A stretch of 10,864 bases of DNA, from positions 1 to 10,864 of the forward strand of contig DLVV01000011.1 of NCBI GenBank assembly GCA_003445035.1, written 5' to 3'. The notes beneath the pieces were generated by a model, which saw only the letters and a program-made list of their open reading frames with translations, was not told the origin of the DNA and did not search any database. Below are positions 1 through 9,200 of the stretch, one piece after another (positions within the stretch are counted from its first letter, which is position 1; each line of letters starts with the position of its first letter). The position numbers and the translations under genes were made by a program. The stretch is from Planctomycetaceae bacterium (GTDB taxonomy: Bacteria > Planctomycetota > Planctomycetia > Planctomycetales > Planctomycetaceae).

Positions 1-890
1 CCGTATTTCTTGACCGTCGCCGGATCTTCCCGGGACAGGTCGAACGCGTCGCGAGCCTGGCGACCCAGCAGCATGTCGACCGCCTTGGCGCGGTAGCTGT
101 CCACCGCTTCGAGTGATCCCCGCTGGTCGATGTCACGACGCAGCCGATCAAACCGGTTCACCAGCTCCTGCCGATTGCGAACCCGGCCGACACTGATTCC
201 GTCGGGAAACTGGAACAGATCCGCTCCGGACATCCTGCCGGTGTCATTGCCCGCCTTGTCGTAAACGGGCAGTTTGCTGGCCTCGTTGGCGATGAACGGG
301 TCGTACTGCTTGCCCAGCCAGCCACCGATGGCGAGGTGCCAGGGATGCTTGCGGAAGCCCACGTAGGCGGGCATTCCGGGATCGTTGGCCCCGCGGTGTT
401 TCGAGATAAAGGAACCGATTGCCGGATACTTGCGGCCATCCTTGTTCCGCCGCGGAGCCGCATCACGGTGACCGGTCTGGAAGGCCATGTTCGGTTCGTG
501 GTTGCTCTTGTGGGCATTCACCGACCGCATCACGGTGAACTTGTCGAGCATCGCCGCCTGCTTGGGCAAAAGATCACAGATGAAGACGCCCGGCTGGGCG
601 GTCTGGATCACCCCGAAAGGACCGCGGTTGTTGAACGGCCGTTCGGGCTTGGGGTCCCACGTGTCAATGTGGCTGGGTCCCCCGCACATCCACAACAGGA
701 TCACGGACTTCCGGCTGGACATCTGCCGACCCGTCTGGGCGGCGTGGGCACGCTCGGCCAGGAGCGCCGGCAGCGACAATCCGGCCAGCCCGGCCATCGA
801 GACCTTCATCATGCCACGACGATCCAGGTGCATCAGGCCCTCGCGCTGACGCGGATTCAAGCCGGTGAAAGCGTGGTCGTGGGAATGCAT
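1..890 (-). CDS. DUF1501 family exported protein, 3'-truncated by window edge
   Basis: This gene is open from an ATG at 890 to the left edge: 296 complete codons and no stop, so the C-terminus lies outside the window. Residues 24-29 (RRGMMK), followed by a hydrophobic stretch and A-H-A near residue 50, form a twin-arginine export signal. After it come a hydrophobic strand and G-G-P-S-H-I-D (70-76) then W-D-P-K-P, the N-terminal signature of DUF1501 (PF07394). That family has the alkaline phosphatase/sulfatase-type fold and is greatly expanded in Planctomycetes, mostly without known substrates. Family members are usually about 420-490 residues, so roughly a third is missing. The start is supported by GAGGG six bases upstream; a competing ATG at 921 is in another frame. 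It lies 104 bp downstream of the PQQ-propeller gene on the same strand, and may be cotranscribed with it. The family call is firm; the function is not known. Confidence 0.92.
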   Translation of the reverse strand, partial: MHSHDHAFTGLNPRQREGLMHLDRRGMMKVSMAGLAGLSLPALLAERAHAAQTGRQMSSRKSVILLWMCGGPSHIDTWDPKPERPFNNRGPFGVIQTAQPGVFICDLLPKQAAMLDKFTVMRSVNAHKSNHEPNMAFQTGHRDAAPRRNKDGRKYPAIGSFISKHRGANDPGMPAYVGFRKHPWHLAIGGWLGKQYDPFIANEASKLPVYDKAGNDTGRMSGADLFQFPDGISVGRVRNRQELVNRFDRLRRDIDQRGSLEAVDSYRAKAVDMLLGRQARDAFDLSREDPATVKKY

Positions 891-896
891 CGATAA

Positions 897-901
897 CCCT
901 C
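897..901 (-). promoter_or_regulatory. Shine-Dalgarno site for the truncated DUF1501 gene
   Basis: GAGGG on the minus strand sits six bases before the ATG at 890. It favours that start over the ATG at 921, which opens only a short shadow frame. Confidence 0.6.
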
Positions 902-994
902 GGAAAGTCCCCAGGCACCATTGACCGTCCAGTCTAACAGATATATCGGCCATGCGGCCAAGTCAGATCGAGCCCAGTGCCGGCCGAAATTGAT

Positions 995-2266
995 CTACTT
1001 GCCGCCAGTCGCTCCCAGCAGGTAGACCGCCTGGTCGCTGCGCATCAGCAACTGGCCTCGCGACGGGACCGGCGACGCGTTGGTGCGGGTCTTGTCGTCG
1101 GCAAACACGTTGTGAGCCAGCAGTTCGAACTTCGGACTGGCCGCCACCACGAACGTGCCGTTGTGCTGCGACGTGTAGTAGATCTTGCCGTCGCCCAGGA
1201 TTGGCGAGGACCAGATACGACCGGGTCGCGGCTCGAGCCGTTTCTGGTAGACAATCTTGCCGGTCGCCGCATCCTGGCAGAACACGGCCCCGTTGCTGTC
1301 GTGAGCCCAGTAAAGGTGCCCCTCGTGGTAAATCGGTGAGGAGACGTTTGATCCCTTCGTGAGCCGCCAGACCCCGTGTGACTTGGTGACGTCACCCCGT
1401 CCGCCAATCTTCACCGCCAGCGACGTGTGGCCTCCTCCGATGATGTAGGCGACGCCCTTGTGAGCCACCACGCTGGGGCAGACGTAGCGATGCACGCCGT
1501 CGGCGTTCCAGAGCTTCTGGCCGGTACCGGGGTCCAGGCCCAGCACGCGACCCTGGATACTGACGACCAGTTCGGACCCTCCACCGGCCACCGCCGCAAT
1601 GATCGGGGTGTTCCAGGACGAGGAGATCCCACCCGTCTTCCACGCCTGGCGACCGGTCTTCTGGTCCAACGCCACCATCGACCCACTTTCGACACTCGCG
1701 TTGACAATCACCAGGCCCTTGTGGAGCACCGGCGATGTGCCCGATCCCCACCGGTTGATGCCACCGCCGACGTCGGCGTGCCAGACCTGCTTCCCGTCCA
1801 GGTCCAGGCAGAACACACCGCTCTTGCCCAGGAACAGGTAGAGGTGCTTGCCGTCGGTCGCCGGGGTGCTGGCTGCGTAACCGTGATACGCACCCTCGCC
1901 GGCATAGCGATGTTCGGGCAGCTTCGGCTCGAAGGCCTTTGTCCACCGGACCTCTCCGGACTTCCGGTCCAGGCACACCAGGTGCCGGTTCAGCTGCTTC
2001 TGGTCGCCCTGGCCCGCCGCCAGGCCATACCCGGTGTAGTAGGTCACGTACACACGTTCGCCGACAACCAGCGGACACGCCGTCCCGGGACCAGGCGTCT
2101 TCGTCTTCCACACGACGTTCTTCCCGGCGGCCCATTCGGTCGGCAGGCTGTCGTCGGCCGCCCGGGCATCCCCGTTGGGACCTCTCCAGCCGGTCCATTC
2201 GGCGGCGGTCAGCAGGGAAGCAGAGAACGTGAACGCAAGCAGCAGTGTGAGCAGTTGGCGAGCCAT
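995..2266 (-). CDS. Secreted PQQ-like beta-propeller repeat protein (BamB-like)
   Basis: The product is 423 residues. Residues 1-22 are a Sec signal peptide (hydrophobic core, then T-A-A before E23) with no lipobox cysteine, so it is probably soluble outside the cytoplasm. The mature protein opens with W-R-G-P-N-G (27-32), typical of planctomycete outer-membrane-biogenesis-like PQQ proteins. Blade motifs of the form LD..[ST]G...W recur near residues 97-108, 151-162, 197-209 and 241-253, and a weaker one (QDAATGKIVY) near 335; these match PQQ_2 (PF13360). Such propellers either bind PQQ in dehydrogenases or act as scaffolds like BamB. I see no dehydrogenase catalytic motif and no heme motif, so a scaffold or binding role is more likely, but this is inference. 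AAGGA lies seven bases before the ATG. The gene is transcribed divergently from the PSCyt1/DUF1553 gene and followed by a DUF1501 gene. Confidence 0.9.
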   Translation of the reverse strand: MARQLLTLLLAFTFSASLLTAAEWTGWRGPNGDARAADDSLPTEWAAGKNVVWKTKTPGPGTACPLVVGERVYVTYYTGYGLAAGQGDQKQLNRHLVCLDRKSGEVRWTKAFEPKLPEHRYAGEGAYHGYAASTPATDGKHLYLFLGKSGVFCLDLDGKQVWHADVGGGINRWGSGTSPVLHKGLVIVNASVESGSMVALDQKTGRQAWKTGGISSSWNTPIIAAVAGGGSELVVSIQGRVLGLDPGTGQKLWNADGVHRYVCPSVVAHKGVAYIIGGGHTSLAVKIGGRGDVTKSHGVWRLTKGSNVSSPIYHEGHLYWAHDSNGAVFCQDAATGKIVYQKRLEPRPGRIWSSPILGDGKIYYTSQHNGTFVVAASPKFELLAHNVFADDKTRTNASPVPSRGQLLMRSDQAVYLLGATGGK

Positions 2267-2415
2267 CGGTGTGTCCTTATGCGTGTGTCACTGACGTCAG
2301 ACTAACGATCACACGCGGTCGACTGCAAAGCGGAACGGGGTCCCCGAGCGATCGATGCGGCCGGCCTGACGTATCGAGCATGCCCTGTTGATTCCGGTTC
2401 CTGTAGATTGGTGGG
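2267..2415. promoter_or_regulatory. Divergent intergenic region, probable two-way promoter
   Basis: This 149-bp gap separates the starts of two outward-facing genes, so it must hold the promoter of each unless one reads through from farther away. It contains a perfect 10-bp palindrome, CTGACGTCAG, at 2291-2300, close to the PQQ-propeller start, and a GC-rich inverted repeat CGGGG-T-CCCCG at 2336-2346. I could not recognise convincing -35/-10 hexamers on either strand. That the palindrome is an operator is only an inference. Confidence 0.4.
2274..2278 (-). promoter_or_regulatory. Shine-Dalgarno site for the PQQ-propeller gene
   Basis: AAGGA on the minus strand ends seven bases before the ATG at 2266, which also begins a good signal peptide, so the start is well supported. 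Confidence 0.6.
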
Positions 2416-4782
2416 ATGAGGATCCCGCCGCTCCTGCTCGTGTTGGCCTGTGGCCTGGAAGCGATCTCGGCTGCCCCGCCGACGGTGTCGCAGGAGGACG
2501 CCACCTTCTTCGAAACACGCATCCGGCCGCTGCTGGTGCGAAGATGTTTCGACTGCCACGGCCCGGACGCCGAAAACGAGGCCGACCTGAAACTCGATTC
2601 GCTGGGAGCGATGCTCACCGGCGGCCGCTCGGGACCGGCCATCAAGCCGGGCAAGCCCGACAGCAGCCTGCTGGTGCTGGCGGTGCGTCACGATCCGGCC
2701 ACACCCGACATGCCTCCCAAGACCAAGTTGCCGCTGAACGAAGTGGCCGACCTGGCCGAGTGGATCAAGCGGGGGGCTCCCTGGCCGGGGCAGCGACCAA
2801 GCCGCGCCAGGTCCCGCCCCGTCGCCGACCCCGATGCGTTCCCCTACGACCAGGCCTCGAAAGATCACTGGGCCTTCCAGCCGCCGCAGCCGACCCGTCC
2901 ACCCGAAACCGGCCCATTCGACCGTATTCGATCTCCCATCGACCGTTTTGTCCTGCAACGACTGTCCGCCGCCGGCCTCGAACCCGCTCCCGAAACCACT
3001 CGACGACAACTGGTTCGCCGCGCCACGCTCGATCTCCACGGACTCCCGCCGACGCCCCGTCAGATCGAAGCCTTCCTGGCCGATTCCCGACCGGGGGCCT
3101 TCGCACGACTGGTCGACCGACTGCTCGCCTCGCCTCGCTACGGCCAACGCTACGGACGGTTGTGGCTCGATGTCGTCCGATACGCCGACAGCAACGGCAT
3201 GGACGACAACCTGTACTACGCCGACGCCTGGAGATACCGCGACTGGGTCATCGACCGCTTCAACGCCGATTGGCCATTCGACCGTTTCCTGGTCGAACAG
3301 ATCGCCGGTGACCTGGTTCCACCGTCCCCGAACGAGCAGGCCTCGGATCGGCACGCACGGGTGATCGCCACCGGGTTCCTGACACTCGGCCCAAAGATGC
3401 TGGCCGAGGACGACCCGACCAAGCAGCAGATGGACATCGTCGATGACCAGATCGATACGCTCGGCCGAGCCGCCCTGGGACTTACGCTCGGCTGTGCTCG
3501 GTGTCACGACCACAAGTTCGACCCGGTACCCACCAGCGACTACTACGCGCTGGCCGGGATCTTCAAGAACACCCAGGTGATGCTCAGCTTCCGCGTCGAC
3601 TCGAAGTGGAACGCCACCGCCCTGGGTCCCGCATCGCTCGAGCAACAGCTCAGCCAACTCGAGGGCACCATCGACCGCCTCGACCGGATCCTGGTTCTCG
3701 GCAACCGGCAGCAGATGTCCGACAAGCAACGGAAGGCGTACTCGGATGAACTCGAAGCCGCCCGGACAGCCTATCGGTCGATTCCCAAGGCAATGGCCGT
3801 CAACGACGGTACCGGCGGTGACCTCGAGATCTTTCTCCGTGGCAATCACCTGACACGCGGCCCCAGGGTCCCCCGCCGGTTCCCGAGGATTGCGGCCGGT
3901 TTCGATCAGCCGCCTTTGGCCGGACCCGGCAGCGGCCGGCTGGACCTGGCTCGCTGGGTCGGATCCGACCGCAACCCGCTGGTCGCTCGCGTGCTGGTCA
4001 ACCGCATCTGGCAAGCTCATTTCGGCCACGGGCTGGTCCGCTCGCCCGACAACTTCGGTCATCTCGGACAGCGTCCCGACAACCAGCCGCTGCTCGACTG
4101 GCTGGCCCTGCGATTTGTCGGCGACGGCTGGTCGATCAAGCAACTGCACCGCCGCATCATGAACTCGGACGCCTACCGGATGAGCACCATCGCGGGAGCC
4201 GACACCCGACGGCGGGCGAGTCAGCTCGATCCGGACAACCGCCTTTTGTGGAAAATGAACCGTCGTCGCATGCACGCCGAGGTTCTCCGTGATTCCCTGC
4301 TCGCCCTCGCCGGGCAACTCGACGAGACCATGGGCGGCCAGTCGATCGACGCTCGCGCCTTCGACAACCTCTCCGGTGCCGGCCCACGATCAAAGATCCG
4401 CTTCGACGTCACTCGCCGCAGCGTCTACCTGCCGGTGCTCCGCAGCGCCGTCTACGAGGTCTTCCAGGCCTTCGACTTTCCCGATCCGGCAGTCCCCAGC
4501 GGACGCCGCGACGAAACCACCGTGGCGCCCCAGGCCCTGTTCCTGATGAACGGCAAGCTGGTCACCGACTCGACCCGGGCGATAGCCCTCGCACTGCAGA
4601 ACGAACCGGGCGATGTGGCCAGGCTGCAACAGGCCTATCTCCGGATTCTCGGCCGCGCTCCTCGCCCCGACGAACGAAAGGCGTGGCAGTCGTTTCTCGA
4701 CGGGTTCGATGACCGGTTGTCGGCCTGGCAGAGCGTCTGCCGGGTGCTGGTGTCCTCCAACGAGTTTGTTTACATCGAGTAG
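2416..4782 (+). CDS. Planctomycete cytochrome: PSCyt1-DUF1549-DUF1553 protein
   Basis: The product is 788 residues. Residues 1-20 form a Sec signal peptide. The PSCyt1 domain (PF07635) holds a c-type heme motif C44-F-D-C-H48, with M99 in P-D-M-P-P as the likely distal ligand. DUF1549/PSCyt2 (PF07583) runs from about 173 to 385, beginning S-P-I-D-R-F-V and ending with a second CxxCH, C360-A-R-C-H364, in the typical D-H-K-F-D-P-V context. DUF1553/PSD1 (PF07587) runs from about 510 to the C-terminus and includes V-N-R-I-W and Q-A-L-F-L-M-N-G. The 120-residue linker (407-460 looks like a coiled coil) is short for a family often near 800-1100 residues. Exported cytochromes of this type commonly sit next to DUF1501 genes, as here; substrates are unknown. 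The ATG is the only usable start: an in-frame TAG lies just upstream. No proper Shine-Dalgarno is seen, since GGTGGG directly abuts the ATG. The next gene starts three bases after the stop. Confidence 0.95.
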   Translation: MRIPPLLLVLACGLEAISAAPPTVSQEDATFFETRIRPLLVRRCFDCHGPDAENEADLKLDSLGAMLTGGRSGPAIKPGKPDSSLLVLAVRHDPATPDMPPKTKLPLNEVADLAEWIKRGAPWPGQRPSRARSRPVADPDAFPYDQASKDHWAFQPPQPTRPPETGPFDRIRSPIDRFVLQRLSAAGLEPAPETTRRQLVRRATLDLHGLPPTPRQIEAFLADSRPGAFARLVDRLLASPRYGQRYGRLWLDVVRYADSNGMDDNLYYADAWRYRDWVIDRFNADWPFDRFLVEQIAGDLVPPSPNEQASDRHARVIATGFLTLGPKMLAEDDPTKQQMDIVDDQIDTLGRAALGLTLGCARCHDHKFDPVPTSDYYALAGIFKNTQVMLSFRVDSKWNATALGPASLEQQLSQLEGTIDRLDRILVLGNRQQMSDKQRKAYSDELEAARTAYRSIPKAMAVNDGTGGDLEIFLRGNHLTRGPRVPRRFPRIAAGFDQPPLAGPGSGRLDLARWVGSDRNPLVARVLVNRIWQAHFGHGLVRSPDNFGHLGQRPDNQPLLDWLALRFVGDGWSIKQLHRRIMNSDAYRMSTIAGADTRRRASQLDPDNRLLWKMNRRRMHAEVLRDSLLALAGQLDETMGGQSIDARAFDNLSGAGPRSKIRFDVTRRSVYLPVLRSAVYEVFQAFDFPDPAVPSGRRDETTVAPQALFLMNGKLVTDSTRAIALALQNEPGDVARLQQAYLRILGRAPRPDERKAWQSFLDGFDDRLSAWQSVCRVLVSSNEFVYIE

Positions 4783-4785
4783 CCG

Positions 4786-6183
4786 ATGACACACGCAACG
4801 GGACACCGCCGTCGATTCCTTTCCGAGCTCGGGGCCGGGTTTGGCTCGCTGGCACTGACGGGACTGCTGGCTGACGAGGCCGCTGCGGCCGGCGGCGACG
4901 TGCTGCAGCCGCGCCCGTCGGGCGTGGCCCCACGAGCCAAGCGGGTGATCATGCTGTTCATGTTCGGCGGCCCGAGCCACATCGACAGCTTCGATCCCAA
5001 GCCCCGCCTGGTCGCCGAGCACGGACGGCCGCTTCCGTTCGCCAAGCCCCGGGTGCTCTCGTTCCCGCTCCGCCACGGCAACCTGGTCGGATCGCCCTTC
5101 GGTTTCCGTCGCCACGGCGAATCGGGAGCCGCTGTCAGCGAGGTGTTTCCCCATGTCGCCGACCATGTCGACGATCTCTGCATCGTCAACTCGATGCATT
5201 GCACCAACCCTCGCCACGGCGGCGCGGTGCTCGAATGGCACACCGGCACCGACACCTTCATCCGACCCAGCCTGGGCTCCTGGCTGGTCTACGGGCTGGG
5301 GACCGAGAATCGCAACCTGCCCGGCTACGTGACCATCTGCCAGGCACTCTCGCAGGGAGGAGCCAACAACTTCAGTTCGGCCTTCCTGCCGGCCGCCTGC
5401 GGTGGCACGCCGCTGGGACGTGACGGCACGTCGGCCGCCGAGGCGAAGTTCCCCTTCATCAAGCCGGCCGCACCACGAGCGGTGCAGAGAAAAGAACTCG
5501 AGATGATCCGGCGGCTGGGACGCAATCAGCTCGAATTGACCGGGGCCGACCGCGCCCTCGAAGGGCGCATCGCCTCGTTCGAACTCGCCTTCCGCATGCA
5601 GGCAGCCGCCCCCGAGGTACAAGCGCTGGAAACCGAGTCCCGCGCCACACAGGCCCTCTACGGAATCGACGACAAGGCCACCGAGGACTTCGGTCGCCAG
5701 TGCCTGCTGGCCCGGCGATTTTCCGAACGAGGCGTCCGCTTCGTCCAGTGCAACAGCAACGGCTGGGACCACCACTCCGGGCTCGAATCGTCGATGCGAA
5801 ACATGGCCCGATCGGTCGACAAGCCAATCGCCGGGTTGCTGACGGACCTCGAAACCCGTGGCCTGCTCGACGAGACGCTGGTCATCTGGGGAGGGGAATT
5901 CGGGCGGACACCGACGGCCGAGAACGGAAACGGACGTGACCACAACCCGCACGGGTTCACCATGTGGATGGCCGGAGGCGGTGTTCGCCCCGGGATCGTC
6001 CACGGGCGGACCGACGAGTACGGTTATTACGCGGTGGAGAACAAGGTCCACTTCCACGACCTGCACGCCACGATCCTGCACCTGATGGGCATCGAGCACC
6101 AGCAGCTGACTTTCCGCTACAGTGGTCGCGACTTCCGGCTGACCGACATCCACGGAGAAATCGTCGACGACCTGGTCGCCTGA
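4786..6183 (+). CDS. DUF1501 family exported protein (Tat signal)
   Basis: The product is 465 residues, complete and of normal family length. Residues 8-12 (RRRFL) and a hydrophobic stretch ending in A-A-A-A near 35 make a twin-arginine signal, implying export in folded form. Family landmarks follow in order: G-G-P-S-H-I-D (61-67) then F-D-P-K-P; W-G-G-E-F-G-R-T-P (368-376); G-R-D-H-N-P-H-G (383-390); and a C-terminal segment with H-D-L-H-A-T-I and G-R-D-F-R-L-T-D. These identify DUF1501 (PF07394), an alkaline phosphatase/sulfatase-like fold in which conserved Asp/His residues probably bind metal; the actual reaction is unknown. The start is three bases after the upstream stop, with only a weak GAG before it, so translation is probably coupled to the PSCyt1/DUF1553 gene. 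That pairing is a recurrent planctomycete arrangement and suggests the two products act together. Confidence 0.95.
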   Translation: MTHATGHRRRFLSELGAGFGSLALTGLLADEAAAAGGDVLQPRPSGVAPRAKRVIMLFMFGGPSHIDSFDPKPRLVAEHGRPLPFAKPRVLSFPLRHGNLVGSPFGFRRHGESGAAVSEVFPHVADHVDDLCIVNSMHCTNPRHGGAVLEWHTGTDTFIRPSLGSWLVYGLGTENRNLPGYVTICQALSQGGANNFSSAFLPAACGGTPLGRDGTSAAEAKFPFIKPAAPRAVQRKELEMIRRLGRNQLELTGADRALEGRIASFELAFRMQAAAPEVQALETESRATQALYGIDDKATEDFGRQCLLARRFSERGVRFVQCNSNGWDHHSGLESSMRNMARSVDKPIAGLLTDLETRGLLDETLVIWGGEFGRTPTAENGNGRDHNPHGFTMWMAGGGVRPGIVHGRTDEYGYYAVENKVHFHDLHATILHLMGIEHQQLTFRYSGRDFRLTDIHGEIVDDLVA

Positions 6184-6231
6184 GACACGCACTCTGTCCG
6201 TTCAAGAGATTCCCGGCACGAGACCGCTCGC

Positions 6232-9200
6232 ATGATTCGCTACGCCCTGTTCACGTCCCTGTTCCTGGCCACCGTGACGATCTCGCCCGCCGCCAGGGCG
6301 GCCGACGAGGTGTTCATCCAGAAGCCGGAGGTGGTTCCCGTCGAGGTCCGGGGCGCCAAGAAGGTCGCCCCGAAAAAGAAAACCACTTCCAGGACCCTGG
6401 ACATCAAGTCCGGCCCGAAGGCCCAGTGGATCTGGGGCCGGAAATCGGCCGGGGCCAACGACCGGTACCACTTCCGTCGCACGTTCACCGCGACGACCAG
6501 GCAGGCCAGGATCATCGCCAGTTGCGACAACCACCTGGTGGTGTGGATCAACGGCAAGCGGCTGCTGACCGGCGACGACTGGAATGCCCCGGTCACCGCC
6601 GACATCCAGCAGCACCTGTTGCCGGGCAAAAACGTGATCGAAATTGAAGGCCGTAACGACGGTGGTCCGGCAGGACTTGCCGTGAAACTGGTCTACCGTG
6701 ATGCCGCGAACAAGATATCAGTCATCGTCAGCGACAAGAGCTGGCAGGTCGCCACCTCGCGCGACTCCAAGACCTGGTCGGCCGCAACGGCCCTGGGCAC
6801 GATGGGCGTCGGTCCGTGGGGCAATGTCTTCGCCGGTGGCGGACGCGCGACCACCAGCCGCGGCCTGTTCCAGGTCCTGCCCGGTTTCCAGATCGAGCGT
6901 CTCTACACCGTCCCGAAGCCGACACAGGGATCGTGGGTCTGCCTGGCCAGTGATGGCCGAGGACGGTTGCTGGCCAGCGACCAGGGTGGTCGCGGCATCT
7001 ACCGGATCACCCCGCCGAAGATCGGCAGCGGGGAACCGACGCGTGTCGAAAAGCTGAATCTGCCGATCAGCAGTGCCCAGGGCATGCTGGTCGCCTTCGG
7101 GCACCTTTACTTCTCGATCAACGGAGGTCCCGGCAGCGGGTTCTACCGTGCCATCGACACCGACAAGGACGGGGAATGGGACAAGATCGAGAAGCTCAAA
7201 GCCCTGGCCGGAGGTGGTGAACACGGACCCCACGCGCTGAGACTCTCTCCCGACGGCAAATCGATCTACCTGATCGCCGGCAACCACACCAATCCTCCCG
7301 GTGGCCTGAGTGCCAACCACCTGCCGTCGAACTGGTCCGAGGATCTCCTGCTGCCACGCCAATGGGATGCCCGCGGCCACGCTCGGGGCCGGATGGCTCC
7401 CGGCGGCTGGATCGCCCGAACCGATCCCGATGGCAAGACCTGGAGCATCATCAGCGCCGGTTACCGCAATGCTTACGACATGGACTTCAGTGCCGAGGGC
7501 GAACTGTTTGCCTACGACGCCGACATGGAATGGGACATGGGATCACCCTGGTACCGTCCAACCCGGCTGTGCCACGCCGTCAGTGGCAGCGAGTTCGGCT
7601 GGCGCAGCGGCACCGGCAAGTGGCCCACCTGGTATGCCGACAGCCTGCCGCAGGTGGTCGACATCGGTCCCGGCTCGCCGGTCGGAGTCAACTTCGGCAC
7701 CGGGACGAATTTTCCGGAGAAGTACCAACGCGCCGTTTACCTGTGCGACTGGACATTCGGCACGATGTACGCGGTGCACCTGCAACCTCGCGGCGCCAGT
7801 TACGTCGGCATCCGCGAGGAATTCGTGGCCCGCGCGCCGTTGCCGCTGACCGACGTGGCGATCGGCGACGACGGGGCCATGTACTTCACCATCGGCGGCC
7901 GGGGAGCCCAGTCGGAACTCTTCCGGGTCACCTACACCGGCAAGGCATCAACCGCCCCCGCCGGTCCCAGCACCGACAAGTTCGTTCCCCTCCGCCGGCT
8001 GCGACGATCGCTCGAAGCCTTCCATGGCCAGCAGGATCCGGCGGCGGTCCAGGCCGCGCTGAACCATCTCGGTCACGCCGATCGCCACATCCGCTACGCG
8101 GCCCGAATCGCCCTGGAGTCCCAGCCGGTCGACTCGTGGCAGGACGCGGTTCTCGCGCAGGAAACTCCCGCGGGGCTGCTGACCGGGGTGATCGCCCTGG
8201 CCCGGCAAGGCAACAAGTCGCTACGGCCCCGCCTGCTGAAGGCCCTGGCCGGACTCGGCTGGGCCAAGCTCGGCGTCAACGACCGGCTGGCCCTGCTACG
8301 AGCCTACTCGCTGGCCTTCATCCGCATGGGCGCCCCCGACCAGGCCACCGCCGCCCCGGTCCTCGCCCAGCTCGACAAGGCCTTCCCCACCGGTGACCAC
8401 CGTCTCGACCGCGACCTGTCGCAACTGCTGGCCTATGTCAATTCGCCCACCGTGATCGACAAGACGCTGACACTGATGAAGAAGCCGTCGCCGAAGGTGA
8501 AGGAGGACCTGGCCCGGCTGTTGTCACGCAACCGGGGTTACGGCGGAACGATCGCCCGCATCCTCGCCAACCATCCCGAGCTGCAGAAGATCCATTACGC
8601 GTTCGTACTGAGAACGATGAGGTACGGATGGACGCTGGATCAGCGACGCGAGTACTTCAAATGGCTCGGCGATGCCGGGGGTCGCAGCGGAGGGGCCAGC
8701 TACAACGGGTTCCTGAACAACATCCGCAAGGAGGCACTGGCCAATGTTTCCGCAGCCGAGAAGAAGGCCCTGGCCGCGACGGTGGCACCACCGGCGGTGA
8801 AACTCGACACCCTGCCCAAGCCCAGGGGACCGGGCCAGGCGTGGACGGTCGCCCTGGTGGTCGACGCCAGCCGTGGTGGCCTGGCCGGGCGAAATTTCGC
8901 CAACGGCCGGCGGACTTATCAGGCTGCCCGCTGTGGTGCCTGCCACCGGTTCGATGGAACCGGCGGGGCAACCGGTCCGGACCTCAGCAACGTCGCCGGC
9001 CGGTTCAGCGTCAAGGACCTGGCCGAGTCGCTGATCGTGCCCAGCAAGGTCGTCTCGGACCAGTACCGGGCCAGCGTGGTCCTGACCACTGCCGGAAAGG
9101 TGATCACCGGTCGCATCGTCAATGACAACAAGGGCACACTGACAATCCTGACCGACCCGTTCGACGCATCGAAGATCACCACGGTCCCCGCCGACAAGGT

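Noticed and set aside
931..961. Possible promoter before the left DUF1501 gene (TTGGCC at 956-961 and TAGACT at 931-936, minus strand)
   Set aside because: Each hexamer matches consensus at only four of six places and the 19-base spacer is too long; cotranscription from the upstream gene is as likely.
1427..2305. 292-codon plus-strand frame opposite the PQQ-propeller gene
   Set aside because: The minus-strand frame has a signal peptide, Shine-Dalgarno and PQQ blades; this frame has none.
2336..2346. CGGGG-T-CCCCG inverted repeat in the divergent region
   Set aside because: The one-base centre and lack of a T-run give no convincing terminator, and short GC repeats are common in DNA of this composition.
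2302..4317. 671-codon open frame antisense to the PSCyt1/DUF1553 gene
   Set aside because: It mirrors the real gene's high-GC codon pattern; the product has no domain, signal or motif, and the sense frame has unmistakable family motifs.
4390..6192. 600-codon open frame antisense to the second DUF1501 gene
   Set aside because: Same reason: a GC-driven shadow with repetitive V/G/R/E-rich composition and no recognisable domain, lying opposite a clear DUF1501 gene.
7362..8396. 344-codon plus-strand frame overlapping the dehydrogenase gene
   Set aside because: Out-of-frame reading of the 1034-residue gene with an Arg/Pro/His-rich product typical of frame-shifted high-GC coding DNA.
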